Source: Hemileia vastatrix
Taxonomy: Eukaryota; Basidiomycota; Pucciniomycetes; Pucciniales; Zaghouaniaceae
Direction: 5' to 3'
Assembly: GCA_030280995.1 (NCBI GenBank)
Contig: JASXTE010000026.1
Span: 283,091 to 347,090 of the forward strand
Length of the DNA: 64,000 nucleotides
Shown here piece after piece: positions 38,870 to 52,112 of this stretch (the first letter of the stretch is position 1; every line of letters begins with the position of its first letter). The position numbers and the translations under genes are program-made. The notes under the pieces are model-generated. The model was not told the DNA's origin. It made no database searches and saw only the letters and a program-made list of their open reading frames with translations.

Positions 38870-41800
38870 TCAAGGCCCAGTAGTTTTCTTATCTTTGCGT
38901 CGTTGACTGTGCCTGAGATCACTTATATTAGCTTTAGAGCCGAATATTTTAACCAATTGCTCTTCGTAGTTCCTGAGATTACGCTGCATTATATCCATAC
39001 ATGGACCCAGTAGCCTTTCAAATGCTTGAACATCCAGAACTATAAACATATGGGTAATGTCATTGCATTTTCATTTGGCCATTTGATCGTTTGATCATTT
39101 CATCATTTCATCATTCCATTGCCGATGATACAGTATTTACCGATGAAGGATGACGACATTCATTTGAGCGGAAAGAGGATGCAAAGAGGAAAAAAACGGG
39201 GGAAAAAATGGAGGAAAAAATGGAAAAAGAAAAAAAAGTACTTTTTTGAGCAAATAGACAACAAACAATGGATAAAAAAGAAAAAGATAAAAGGAAAAAA
39301 AGATGGAAAAAAATATAGTAGTAGAAAAAGTTGTCACTGTGTAATGTGTATAATGTCAGATATATCGATCAGTCAAATGGTTAGACCAGGTCGACATTCT
39401 TTCTCTCTTTCTCTCTTTCTCTCAAAGTCGCGGTCAAAGTAAATCTCAATTGTATGTGCAACACCATTAGATGATTCACAAGGCACTATGAACCAAGTGA
39501 ATGGATGGCCATATAAAATCTGAGCACAATGTAATGTAAGTGACCTTGTTGTTTACTTCTTTCACTGGTAATATTCATGGAGAAAGTGCAGAGGTGAAAA
39601 TAAAATCATCGGTAAGTGCTCGAGCAACTTACATCTCGGTAAAGTGTAGGTAGGAATGTTGTTAAATTGGTAAAAGAACATGACACGGCAAGGCAGATGT
39701 TCAATGAGAAGGAGAAAAGCAATGGACATGAAAGAATGAGAGTAAAAGAAAAGGAAAGAAGAAATAAAAGGAAAAAAAGAAAAAAAAGAGAAAAAAACGA
39801 CAAAAAATACAGTCAAATGAAACTGAAGATGGTTGAGTGAACAACACTTGTTCTTGTTGAGGATGCAACAATGCATGGATAAAGTAAATGCCAATGGTAA
39901 AATGTGACAGAATCACACCATCTTTCCAAAATCATACAATCGCAAGGTCTTTTCACCGTAAATGTAAATCACGTGAGATGATTGAGAACACTTCTGAAAC
40001 CAAAAAAAGATTTAAAAGAACAAGAGCAACCAACTCTTTGGAAACTCTTTGCAAACTCTTTTCAACTCTCTCGAACTGTATCGTTCTAACTCTTCAACTC
40101 TCCAAGTCTCCAAGTCTCTCTGGGTAACTGGGCGTGTTTCGTTCGAACGGAAATAACTCAAGTGTTCAAGTGAATCGACTGCCCTGTAAATGGTGAAGTA
40201 TCAGTGAAGGTGACACTAATAAGTGTAAAGTAGTAGGAGGAGGTTTAAATTGCAGGCCAATTGATGAAGAAGAAAAAGGTTGGACGTAAAATTTAACCAA
40301 ATATTAAAAAAGAGGGGAAAAAGTCTTGTCAAGTATTGACATGGAAAATTGTACTGATATGAAAAAAGTAACAGTGATTACAGAGTTTGTGAGTGTGTGT
40401 GAAAGAGTGGTCGTGGAGCTGGTTAATTCATCATGAAGAAACAATTGGTTGAAGAAACATGCAAAGGAAAGAAGAAACAAAGACACACATTGGACAAAGA
40501 TGATCGAACTGTTCTAACGAACAAGAAGTAAAAAGTAAGAAGTTTGAAAGTAAAAGTAATAAAAGTAATAAAAATAATCAATACTTACAGGCAACTTTAA
40601 CATCAGTATCGGCATAAACATTGGCAGCTCGTGGTTTGTGCGTAATCAACGCAAGTTCACCGAAATACGAACCAGATTCTAATTTGGAAACTTCTCTTTC
40701 ACCTGAATTACCATTTTCATTGGACTTGGTGACTCGAACTGTTCCTTCTTCCAAGAAATACATACCATCTGCTTCGTCTCCTTCTTTAATTATCATTTCT
40801 CCTTTGACATACCTTTTGGGTATTAGTGCATCACAAAGATTTACCCTCTCGTATTGTTCGAGTGATTTAAGCATATCCACTTTAGAAAGTAAAATTTCAT
40901 AAGCTCGTCTCTTTTTGTATGCCCGTTGAAGTACAATTTTACGGAAGGTTTGACGAGACATCACCCAAAGTGAACCAGCTGTTGCTGCTTTGGCCGTAGC
41001 TGAGCGTGGCATGTTATACATTAAAGCTAATTCGCCAAATGATCCTGAATCAGTGTATGTTCCTACTTTTCTTTCCGATCCATCATCACCAGTAACATAA
41101 AATTCAAATGTTCCTCGTTCAATGACGTAGAAGAAGTCTCCATCATCACCTTGCTTGATGACAATTTCATTTTCTTCCACTTTACGTTCAAACATTGCAT
41201 CCAGAACTTCGGACATTTCCAACTGTAAAGAAAAGAGAAATACGAAAGTACAAATTATTGTAAGAATCAAATTAAACAGTTTCAATTGACATTTTATAAT
41301 TTTACAATTTTACATTTCAACAATTCAATGTCAGCAGGTAAATTGATTTAAAACACTTTACACAGATGAAAAGGATGCCGGATTCTTTTGCACTTTATTC
41401 TTTTCTCCTGCACAGATAAAAGCATCATCAAGTCAATCAAATTGATTTTTATCCCTCCAAGCATTTAATTTGGTAAACGAAGTCTACTTCCAACGGTAAA
41501 GTATTTTGATGTATTTTTAAGCTGTACTCACATGCAGTTACTTTTTTATCTACTTGAACATTCAATTGACTACACAAGTCACAATTGAACTATTTACTCG
41601 GATGCAAAGTACTTTGTAAGTGATGAAGGAAAAATCAATTGAAAAGGTAATTGATGCAATGAGTGTCTATTGCATGATGATTAATCAAATGACAGTCATT
41701 TCGTAGTCTGTTCAATCGATCAATCGATAAAACAAGGTACAAGTTAACGTGCAAGAGAAACGAAATCACGAGGAAAGTTAAAGCGAAATAAAAGAAAAAT

Positions 41801-41972
41801 AAAAGAGTATAAAAAAGAAAAAGTGAAAAATCATTTTCCCCTGAAATCGGAAATTGTGCCATTTTCTTGATCATTCTACTTTGACCTTGTTCTCTCATCA
41901 TCGTTCACCTTTCATCCTCACATGTTTTCACATGTGAAAACATTCTCTCATCCAACATTCGCCGACAAGAGA

Positions 41973-42024
<52 letters not shown>

Positions 42025-45000
42025 AACAAACATTTGCCAATCCAATTTGTGTTGTGTTTTTACCCAGTTAAATTTATCTGTTACAAGAAAGAAAGAAAGA
42101 AAAAAGTAAAAGAGAGAAATCGAATCTTTCATAGAATATTTTTCATAGTTTCCGATTACCGACAGACAAACTCATCTAATAATCCGAATCAGTGAAGAGA
42201 CAAAAGCAACAAAAGCAACTGCAATGACTCAAGGGCAAATAAAAACAAGGGATAAAGATTACATTGAAATAAAAATCTTTATCTCTTATTTTTCTTTTTA
42301 CTTTTTTGTAAAACTTGGTAACAGTTTCAGCGAAAAGTTGAACTTGCAATTTATTGCAAATGATGAGATAAAATAACGATGAAATGATGAGGAAAATCAA
42401 AGTGACCGACAAGAATTACCAGTGTAAAAAGACAAAAGTGTATAAAAGTGCACAAAAGAAAAATATCAAAGTGAACAAAGTGAACAAAGAGCAAGAAAGA
42501 TGGAGATGAATAAGATGATTTTTCGAGCAGAATGAGATTTTGTGTGTTTGCGAGTTTGTGTGTTTGTTGGTCCATGCAATAGTTGCAATAGTTGGCAAGG
42601 CCAAAGTCAGTATAAACAGGTGAACAGGGAAAAGGATGATGATGAGTAAGAAGAAGAGGGAAAAAGAAACAACCAACAAGAAGCAAAGAAAGAACTAAAG
42701 AAAGAACAAAAGAAAGAACAGGACAAGGTGATTATGTGAGTGCTCGGAGAAGTTGCATCAAGAGAAAAAGCGAAAGAAAAAGAAGAAAAAGAAGAAGAAA
42801 AAGAAACAAGACAAAATAAGACAAATGTGTCAGTGCAACTGCGCGAACTGCGGAGCTTTCGAGTTGGCGAGTTGGTGAGTTTCACTTGTGTGAAGGTTCT
42901 GACGAGTTCTGATCAAACTGGTTTCACCGGAATGAAAAAGAAGAAAAAGGAAAAAAAGTAGTTCAAATGAAAAAGTACAAATGGCACCGCAACAATTGCA
43001 TCTTTCTTTTCTTCTTCTTCTTTTTGTGCTCTTTGTGTTCATCTTAGCTTAAGGCTTAACAAGGTAAAGCAGATTGTCAGCAATGTAATAGTCTTACCTG
43101 GTCCAAAGATCGGAAAAGAAGAATATTTTTAACCGCTTCACCAAGTCGTCGACGTTGTTCGTCACTTTTAGGGTAAATTAATTTTTCATCATCATCTTCT
43201 TCTTCAGGATCGTAATGTTCAGCAAATACTATATTATTCCAAGTGGTTCAAGTGATTTACACAGTTTAGACGGTCCAAAAGGTGAAACCATGAAGAATGA
43301 AGAAGTAAATAGAGAGAGAGAGGAAGAGAAAGAGAGGAAAGAAAATAAAAAAATAAAACCAATGTGACAATCGACAAATGGAGTGACAAATAAAACATCA
43401 CCAATGCAACAGAGAGATCAGGACTCAGGTGATCAAATGACACGGTCAAGGCAATTAAAGGTGTATACTGTCATCACACAGGACATCAGGACAAACACGA
43501 AAAGTAGATGAATTATTGACAAGCAAGATACTTGTACAGCTGAGTCAGTGAGAGAAACTAGCAATTAAATCTACTTTTAGTATCCGTGATCGTCTTGTCC
43601 ACTTTGATCCAGAATCAACAAGAACAACAGAAACAAAGACAGACTAACAGAATAGTAGCAACATCAACATCAACATCAACAGCATTAGTATGTACAATCA
43701 ATAGCCACAGTGACCAAAGTGATTATCGTTTATCATTCATCACTCATCATTCATCAGGTTTAACCTTCATACAGTTCAATAATTCGATACCGATTGAACA
43801 ATGTACCAGCTGAGAGTGAAGAGAGTAAAAACAGTGAAAACAGTAAAAAGAGAGAAGTAATTAAAAGAGTATCAAACATTTGTGAACAGTTGGTGATCAT
43901 TATAAACTAGCTGACATGTGGCAGGAAAAATGTACTCGAATAAAAAAATTGTACTTATTTCACTGTCAGCTTGACTAACTGTCATTAGAACAATTGCAGG
44001 TGACTTAGTGAGAGTCAATCAACTTTAATGCGGGACTGAAATGCGGGACTCGAGATGATGGAAATGAAGGAAATGAAGGAAATGAAATAAATGAAAGAAA
44101 TTATGATGATGATAAAAATGATAATAATAATAATGATGATGATGATGATGATGATGATGATGGGCAACTGTTGGACCGGACAATGAAAATTGTCAATGTT
44201 TCACTCATGCAAAACGAATTGGTGAGTTAGTTCGATTATTTCTGCCTGTTTTTGTATGGATTCATTGAATGGATTGTTGTTCTGTTCATCCATTATTCTA
44301 CTTTTCTACTGTTCAAAGTATTGTACTTGTGTATCCATGGCATTAAGAGATAAAGTGGACAGAAAAGTGATCATTTGTGAATGGTCAAGTTGATTGAATG
44401 TCACTGAGTTGAATGTTACCATGAAATATCCTTTACATCGTATACATATTTTGATGGGCTGAACAAGCTGTTACTTCACAACCACAAGAATTCACTATAA
44501 AGTGTAAAAGGTTGTCTTTTCATCCTTTATCCAAGATCGGATGTCTTTTTCTTTCCTTTTTATCTTTTTTTCTCTTTTTTCTTTTGCATCTTTGTCTGTG
44601 CCATTCATTCTATCTTATTCTGTTGTGTGTGTTATTCGACAAGGTTCATGAAGCAACTTTTACTTCAACTGAGTATTCAACTTGTCAAGCATCATCATCA
44701 GAAAAATGATGTCTTTCTATTGGTCATCATTTTTTTTCTTCCTTTTCTTCCTTTTTTCCTTTTTTCTGGTGTAAACAACACAAATACCACATGAGAAGCA
44801 ATGAACAAACTTGCCCGTGGACAAAAGTGTAAAGAGACACACAATCAATGGACAGAGTCAATCAAAATGTTATCAAATGAAGTAAAATGATCTCAAATGA
44901 TCTCAAATGATCTTTCAAATTATCTCCAATGGTCACAACAGTTATATAAGTATCTGAAGGTCAACAAAACAACAAAACAACACAACTCATGAACAACAGA

Positions 45001-46194
45001 TACAAAAATAATACAAATAGTACAAAAGAAGTGAAATATTGTGTCAGACAAATGAATAGATGAAAAGTAGACGGTAATTTACTCTCATTGACCTTTATTG
45101 GATGAAAGATGGACTTTGAGACAGTGTAATTGGAGAAATAGATAAAAGTGAGACAGTGGATACACTCATACCTGATGTATGAAAGGTCTCAACAGCTTAA
45201 CTCGTCTCAAGTGAAGTGTCCTGTTCACAAATGACACAACTGTCAGCATTCTCTTTTCACCAACAAATTGCCACCTCAATGAAAAAGAGTGGACATCAAT
45301 CTACAGACAATGAATCAAGGACAGTCCAGAATACACCAATTTGGTACAAGATGAAAAGCAAGGATCAAGATGAACAAAGAGGGAGACAAAGAGACACACA
45401 AATTCATTGTATTGGAAAAGAAATGTCTTACCTGACTTTCTACGATTGAAAGAAGACTTGACCGGTGGTTCTGGTTTACCCGAACAGCCGTAGGTCAAGT
45501 CAGTATCGAAATAGTCATCATCGTATTGTTCATATCGATCACATTGTTCAGTTAGAGAGTCCAAAGAAGTCCGCGGGTCATTCGCATTGGTCATGGTTGA
45601 TGATGATGAAGATGTTGTTTTCGTTGTAGATGTTGTAGATGTTGTTGTTGTTATTGTTGTTGGTGTAGTTGTTTCACAGGTGGCCAGAGAATCAGGTTGA
45701 CAAGTCGTGGGAGGCAAGTTGGAAGTCGAATTGGAAGTACGAGTAGTTGTTGTAGTTATTGTAGTTATTGTAGTTGTTGTTGTCATCAAAGTGTCACAAG
45801 AAGAATCGACATTTTCAGCATTAATGCATCCAGTCAATTCAGCCATGGATTGAGTATCGTGAGGAGTATGCAGAAGGATGAATCAAGTTATCACCAAAAG
45901 GATCAACAGACATCCAAGGATAAATAGAACAAATATACACAGCAAGAAGAAAGGAGAGACAAAAATGTGTTAGCAAGAAGATGTTCTTGCCTCATCAATG
46001 CATAAACACACACACAGACAAAGACGCAAAGACACAAAGACAAAGGGAAAACTGGTCTTTCACTCGGTCAGGGTTGATTGTTGTGTACGTCGATTGACTC
46101 AGATTTGAAGGTGCGATTGACAGCTTGTGCTTGTGCTTTATGTCTCATCGTCTACGTGTACTTTTTTTTTTCCTTTTCTTTTTCTGTCTTTTTT

Positions 46195-46241
<47 letters not shown>

Positions 46242-49200
46242 GTTTGTACTAACGGTAAGACATGTAGGTGTGAACTGTTATTTTGGTCTATTTCTTTGTT
46301 TTCCCTGGCTGGACCTTGAGGACACGACAATTCGATTACTCGGTTATTGGTTAAAATTGCTTCCAGTCTCACTGGTAATCAAATGAATAAACGGACAATT
46401 GTACTGATCTTCTTCACACTGTGAGGGTGGAGGATAAAGGATGCAGGTTGAAGGATGAAGGATGAAGGATGAAGGATGAAGGATGAAGGATGAAGGATGA
46501 AGGATGGAGGATCATCCGTGGATGAGGATTACAATTTAACGAGAGGACACAGTGACACTAGTGAGTCTTTCGTCAGTTGTCAGTTATCTGCTGTATACTA
46601 TGTACTGTTCACACAGTCGATTGTTGAATGTTGGATGCTGGATGGTAGATGTTGAATGTTGGATGTTAGCTGCTGGCTGTTGGCTGGTTATTTCGGGTGT
46701 GATAAGAACGAACAGGATGAATTGGATCACTTGGATGAAAGTGAAGCACTCGTGTCAGCTTTTGTCTCTTTGTGTTTGCACCTTCACACCGAGATAGCGA
46801 GAGGAGTGAGTCGAATGAGTCGAATGATGTCGATGCTGATCAAACTGGGCAGGACTGCTGCTAAAAAGACTCATAAGTCATACACTGAGTACACATACAC
46901 ACAAATACACACACTCATACAATGTACTGGTATGAAGGAAGCATTTTTCACATGGCTAGTAGATTGAACAATGGAAGTCAGGGTAAACAGTTGACCAGTT
47001 ACCAGTGTGTGTATGTGTGTATCGGTCAGTTGGTCAGTTTGTCGGTCTTCGGCAAGACAGATATTTTACAATCATCCGAAAGGACAAAATATGGAGACCG
47101 ACCGATCAATGCAGGTACAAGTGGAACGTGGCTCCAAGCAATGTTGCTGTGTACAGTAGTCGATGGAGCAAAGAAAGAGGAGGAGAAAGAAAAACGGAGA
47201 AAAAGGGAAGAAAGGACCTCCACTCCATTCTCTAGAGTAGCAAAGGTTCACGCTTCAGAACAGAACTCGACAGAGCAAACGCACTTTATCCACCTTCTCT
47301 ACTTCTTGTTCTGTCTGTCTCTGTCTCTTTCTCTTTTTCTTTCGGAGTTTCTGCCTACGATGTTGTATTGTACCGTGGACTTGGCGACTTTTATCAATCT
47401 GACTTACACCGTTACCTGTGACAGAATGAACGCGGTGTCCAGTGTCGTCACTGTCGTTCACTCTTTGTTCTGTTTCTGTCTTTCTGTCTTTGAGTCTTTC
47501 TGCCTTTCTATTTCTCTTTCGCTTTATTTCGCTCTCTGATGCAACTGATGTTTCATTAAAGGACAGTTTTTCTCTTTCTCTTTTCTTCTCTTCTCTTTTC
47601 TCCATTGATGACCGCGAACCATCAACAAAGCTAACAATCGACTTCAGTCAACACAGTCAACACAGTTGACAGTCAACAGTCAACAGTCAACGAGATTGTC
47701 CATCATCGAGTTGTCCATTGTCCTAGTGTGTCCATTATCTTGTCTTTGATCCAACCCGTTATTATCTGCCTGTCTGACTTTCCTACCCAAGTTACACAAG
47801 AACCAACAGACACCGATGATTCTGATCATTCTGATCATGCTGATCATTCTAATGGTTCTCAAGGTTCTAATGGATAGTAAAGGAAAAAAGATAAAAAAAA
47901 AGTTGACTAGCAAACACTGTTACTGTCACTGTACAGTCAAAATCGTCAATGTGTTCTACTGTTGCACAGTTGACCATGACGAGGTTTAAAGAAAGTCACT
48001 GCTGTTTGCACATGACTAGATTTCATTTTAACCAGAGCAAGTGTATTGATTGAAGGACGGGTTGAGCAAAAGGTTGCAGAAGGCACAACTTTCCAAAGGG
48101 AAATTACTAGACATCGCAGACACTGGATGATGAGTTTTACCAAGGACATGGCAGAGTGTCGATTGATACTGCGACCCAAGTTTCGGGCAGAGGGAGACGC
48201 ATTTATGTTATTCACATATTCACATATTCACCAATTCACCAATTCACCAATTCACATGTTCACATACTCAAACTCATACTCACACTCATAACACTCACAC
48301 ACTCACATATTCACATATTCACATTCTCCTTTCAATTATCCTCTTCGGCTTTGCCTGCCTGTCTCGGCCTCAGCTTTGCAAAGAGCCAAAAGTATGATTA
48401 ATTGACTCAACTTCCCATCAGATTAGTAGAATGTCAGGTGGGTCAACTCGGCAAAAGAAAGAAGACAAAAAAAAGTGAATAACTTGATTAGACTCGAAGG
48501 GTTGTCGAAAGAGAGAAGAAAAGAGAAAAAAAGAGAGAGACAGATAGACACATAGAGACAGTTAGAGAGAGAGAGAGAGACAGATAGAGTTAAAGAATTC
48601 CTTTGACCAACAAATGAAAAGAAAGAATGACACGCTTGGACAGTCGTTGAGTTGACGGACAAGCAGAAAGACGTAAAACTCCCCCGCAATCATGATGATG
48701 GTGCAAGTGTGAGGATGCACTCAACACTCAACACTCAACACGAATCAGGACCCACCAGCAGCAACCAGCGCGAACCAGCAACAAGGGAAAGAGAGGATCG
48801 ATCAACACGAAAAAGGAGTCCTCCAGTAACGAGAGTAAGTCGAGCCAAGGCAAAACGAAGTAAAGAAGTAAAGAAGTAAAGAAGCAAACAATCATTCTAC
48901 TCGTAAAAGTCAAAACGATGGGCAAAACTTGTCGTGACTGAACATTGCTTCACCTGTCGTGTAGGTTCATTTTACAAATTGTCTTTTTGTACCTTGTGTG
49001 CTGCAAGTAGTTCACATTGTGATATACCATGATGTATCTTGATGTATCTTGATGTATGTCAGTTATTTCAATGTGTACCAAGTGTAATCAAGTGGTGAGA
49101 AAAAATTCATCTTTCACCTGAAAACTTGGTTGATCATCCCGACCGAGTGAGAAGATGACACAAGGTAGAAGAGGAAGAGGAGGAGGAGGAAGGTTCAAGG

Positions 49201-49537
49201 ATAAAGTAGGAGGAAGTAATAAAAGACAAAAGAAATAAAAAGAAATGAGATACTCACTGAACTCATCATCTTCTTCATCCATGTGGTTGGATTCCAAACT
49301 GGAAGATCTGTTGCCACTTTTATTGGGCGATTGATTGGATCCATCGGATGTAGCTGATGTTTTTGAACTTCTTTTGGCACTGGGCTCTCTGTTTCCTCCA
49401 CCTCCTCGATCTTCCAACATTTTTCCAAAGTATTCTGAAGCATATTCAACCAAATCAGTTGGTCGATTGACCAGAACACTAACTGTGAATTCGAGAAGTA
49501 AATTTGTCAATTCTGGTATAATTTCTAACCGGCTCAT
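38870..49537 (-). CDS. Pka-R2: cAMP-dependent protein kinase type II regulatory subunit, with one frame break
   Basis: This subunit holds PKA catalytic subunits inactive until cAMP binds, and anchors the enzyme through AKAPs. Exons in order: 49258-49537, 45432-45470 (or the longer 45432-45846), 43098-43229, 40589-41222, 38870-39039. Exon 1 encodes the dimerisation/docking domain ([29 protein letters not shown]), which marks type II. The inhibitor site is FNRRKS joined to [10 protein letters not shown], so it is the autophosphorylated RII form with Ser. Two cAMP-binding cassettes follow, with [20 protein letters not shown] and [20 protein letters not shown]; each keeps the Glu and Arg that hold cAMP. 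The last exon gives [17 protein letters not shown]. Exon 43098-43229 has one extra base near 43196-43206 (GAAGAAAGAAG on the coding strand), so the summed exons are one base too long. Corrected length is about 417 residues, as expected. A sequence error is the likeliest cause. Confidence 0.9.
41223..43097 (-). other. Intron of the PKA RII gene
   Basis: It separates the LFRSLDQ exon from the first cAMP-binding cassette exon. Contents are A/G-rich tracts (41745-41830, 42660-42810) and an (AAC)n array at 41974-42024. No gene is seen in it. Confidence 0.8.
41974..42024. repeat. (AAC)n microsatellite
   Basis: About sixteen AAC units, among the longest pure trinucleotide arrays in the window; noncoding, within a PKA RII intron. 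Confidence 0.92.
43230..45431 (-). other. Intron of the PKA RII gene
   Basis: Between the RRKS exon and the [10 protein letters not shown] exon. It holds ATCAACATCAAC and CATTCATCACTCAT units at 43660-43755, a GAT/AAT array at 44104-44161, and repeated ATGATCTCAA at 44885-44915. No gene is seen in it. Confidence 0.8.
44134..44161. repeat. (GAT)n microsatellite
   Basis: About nine GAT units preceded by AAT units, within a PKA RII intron. Confidence 0.85.
45432..45846 (-). CDS. Possible alternative first exon of PKA RII (Thr-rich N-terminus without docking domain)
   Basis: An open frame begins [19 protein letters not shown], runs through a Thr-rich and Ser-rich stretch and an acidic [12 protein letters not shown] segment, and ends at FNRRKS and a GTAAGA donor in the frame of the RII inhibitor site. 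Going upstream from its Met there is no AG for well over 100 bases on the coding strand, so it is hard to reach by splicing and looks like a true first exon with its own promoter. The RII form starting at 49537 could instead use an acceptor at 45470 that fits the phase. An RII lacking the docking domain would not bind AKAPs or dimerise normally. Confidence 0.5.
46196..46242. repeat. (CT)n microsatellite
   Basis: An almost pure CT run of roughly 45 bases, interrupted once by an extra T. Confidence 0.9.
46445..46507. repeat. (GGATGAA)n minisatellite
   Basis: Eight to nine near-perfect copies of a 7-base unit, ending in a variant GGATGGA. Confidence 0.92.
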
Positions 49538-52112
49538 CTTTCTCGTTCTATTGATGTTACTAGTTTACTTGTTTAGTTGTTTGGTTGTTTAGTTGTTGGT
49601 TGTTGTTTGTTGTTTATTCTATCCTGTGTGTTGTTATTTGTTGCTGTTTTTTCTTCTCTTGTTTTCTCTTGTTTTATCTTGTTTTATCTTCAATTGTATT
49701 TTCTCACAAGCAACACTTTCTGTCAGTACAATGTTATTGCACTTTAGTAGCTTTCGTTTCTTCTTCTTCTTTATTCTTGCCACTATAATTTGCTTGTTGA
49801 ATATGTTCTTCAATCTTTTCTTCTCTTAAATCGAGCTGAAAGGACAAAAATTTGAATATTTCTCTTTTTTCTTCTCTTTTTCTTCTCTTTTACTTCTCTT
49901 TTTTCTTCTTCTATTTTCTATCTTTGCTTGGTAAGCACTTTAACGTTTGACGTTTGACGTTTGACTGGAACAACACAAGTCGTCGTCGACTGTCGGTTCT
50001 ATTACTAACACAAGTACCAGTGGCACAACAAACAACAACAACAACAACGACGATGACAACAACAACTTATCTCATAACTTAAACTAATGGGCCGATGTAA
50101 ATATTTTCACCGATTGTACACATTTGATGTAATCTTCACACTTTGTCCTTGTATCGAGGTACTTGTTGCCAAATAATTGATTGCGGTGTTGTAGATGAAA
50201 CAAACACATCTACTGAATCAACTGAATCAACTGAATCAACTGAATCAACTGAATCAACTGAATCAACTGAATCAACTGAATCAACTGAATCAACTGAATC
50301 AACTGAATCAACTGAATCAACTGAATCAACTGAAGTAACAAGTGATTTTGATTCAAATCAATCAATTTGATTGCATTTTACTTGCAAGATTATTATTGTA
50401 TAATGTGAAGACAGTGATTGAGATTGAATAAAACTTCAAATCACTTGTTAGTCCAAACACTCAACAAATATCAAGGACAGGATAATTGATTCAACAGACA
50501 ACAGACAACCTGTAATATCACTCGATCAAGCAAATGTAATATGTATCGTCCAGTTTCACTTTAAACTGTGCTTTTCAAGATAAGTGATTTAGCGACTTTT
50601 ACAAAAGTTGATTGATGTCTTGCATTTGATTGAAATATATTTCTTTACTTGAATAGTCAATGTTGCTTGTTGGTTGTTGAATGTTGAATAGTCAATGTTC
50701 AATGTTCAATGGTGAATGGTGAAGGGTCGATGTGATGGATGTCAACGTCGGCGGCAAACGTGTCCCTGTAAGTCACTTGTAGCAAGTATGTCAACTGCAC
50801 ACTTGTTTCCCAGTCACATTAATTTGAGGATGAAGATGGATAAAGTTCTGTTCACTTGACGACAAACAGAAGAAAGAAAAGTGTGACGACTGGTTGGTCA
50901 ATGTGTCATACCACACAAGTCACACAAAGGCGATACAATTTGATGATGATGATGATGAGGAGAAGGATGGGGATGGAAATGATGATGATTCTTTTAGTGT
51001 CGGCGTGAATGATGTAGATGATGTTGATCACCGAAACAGCGTGGACCGAATGAAAAGAACAGAACAGAACAGAATGAACTCAACAGTCTGTAGAAAGGAA
51101 TGAACAGACAGTCGAGTTCGGTTCGATTCACCGTTGTACTGTGTTATACTTGTTATATACTATCGTGTGTTCAGTGGCAGATTCGCAGATGCTTCGATTG
51201 TGACAGGTTGTGGAGGAAAACTATTTCTTCTCGTCTCTTCGGGTGTGAGTAGAATGCAAGTTCGAAGCCATGCAAAGAGTCGCACTGACCTGCGCATATT
51301 GGACTGTTGCGAGCAAAGAGGAAAAGGACAGAAAGAGAGAAAAAGAGAGAAATAGAGAGAAATAAAGAGAAAGAGAGAAAGAAAAGACTGAGAAATAACC
51401 CAATCCTTGCTGCCTAACTCGACGTGAACTCTCACTCCTCGTGTCCGCGCATTACTTTCACCCTCTCAAACGTACTACAAATCGACGAACACAACTGAAA
51501 GTACCTTTACCTAACGACCAAAAGCAAGTACTTCACTTCGAGGATCCAATAATCATTGAATAAAGTTACTCAAAGCGCTTGTCGCGTCTTCAGGTGTCCA
51601 TTAACAGTACCACAGGTCATCTTCATCCGCCAATTTGATTTACATAAAAATTTAATTATTGCTTTACCTTGTTTTCCATCAAATCATCTAATAAAATGAT
51701 GCATCAAAGAATCGTGCTCAACTTTTACCCTGATTATATCTTGGAGGTGAAAATTTATCCATCGAAATCACTTGCCGAAAATTGTGGTTTGATTCGATGA
51801 TATCTTTAAAAGCGAACAATTGACAAATGGTCAGTTAGAGCCGAATGAGTAAAAACCTTATCAACTTGCCATCCCATTGATTTAATCCTGATCAAGTGAG
51901 AATTTGGTTTCAAATCATGACAATCAAAAAATTGACCCAATTCTTAGGACAAAAATTAAAGAACAATCTGTTAGTTGTCACATGTTGTGTCCTGACACAA
52001 CCGCCACCCGATTGGTGGCGCCTCCATTAGCGCCTAATTGGATTTGAAATGCACTCTCACACTGTGACACTGTATTTTCACTGGACACCTGGTCGGCCAT
52101 TACCACTGAATC
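49538..52112. other. Upstream flank of PKA RII and intergenic DNA
   Basis: The first few hundred bases are the likely promoter and 5' untranslated region of PKA RII (TTGTTTAG and TCTTGTTTT repeats at 49570-49690). A GACGTTT triplication lies at 49945-49965 and CAA units at 50030-50050. A 9-base minisatellite is listed separately. Around 50694-50730 there are GAATGGTGAA-type repeats. From about 51480 to 52110 the sequence is repeat-free but shows no frame I can support. Confidence 0.5.
50208..50334 (+). repeat. (ACTGAATCA)n 9-base minisatellite, open frame encoding (Thr-Glu-Ser)n
   Basis: About fourteen nearly identical copies of a 9-base unit. The plus frame reads Thr-Glu-Ser repeated, is preceded by CCQIIDCGVVDETN and followed by VTSDFDSNQSI and a TGA. 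An AATAAA lies about 60 bases later (near 50427). That layout would suit the last exon of a mucin-like gene, but there is no start codon and no matching upstream exon, so coding status is unproven. Confidence 0.7.

Larger units (their letters stand above)
45847..49257 (-). other. Large first intron of PKA RII, repeat-rich
   Basis: It contains a (CT)n array, a GGATGAA heptamer array, ATTCACATATTCACC units at 48212-48330, A/G-rich purine tracts at 48495-48600, and AAGTAAAG units at 48855-48885. A frame open on the plus strand at 48010-48200 ([19 protein letters not shown]) is free of repeats but matches nothing I know. Frames in the purine tracts are Lys/Glu/Arg-rich artefacts. Confidence 0.6.

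Noticed and set aside
39119..39442. Lys-rich plus-strand frame of 107 residues
   Set aside because: It is a translation of purine-rich simple sequence inside a PKA RII intron, with no domain.
47255..47605. Lys/Glu/Arg-rich minus-strand frame
   Set aside because: It arises from CT/AG tracts and has no domain or splice support.
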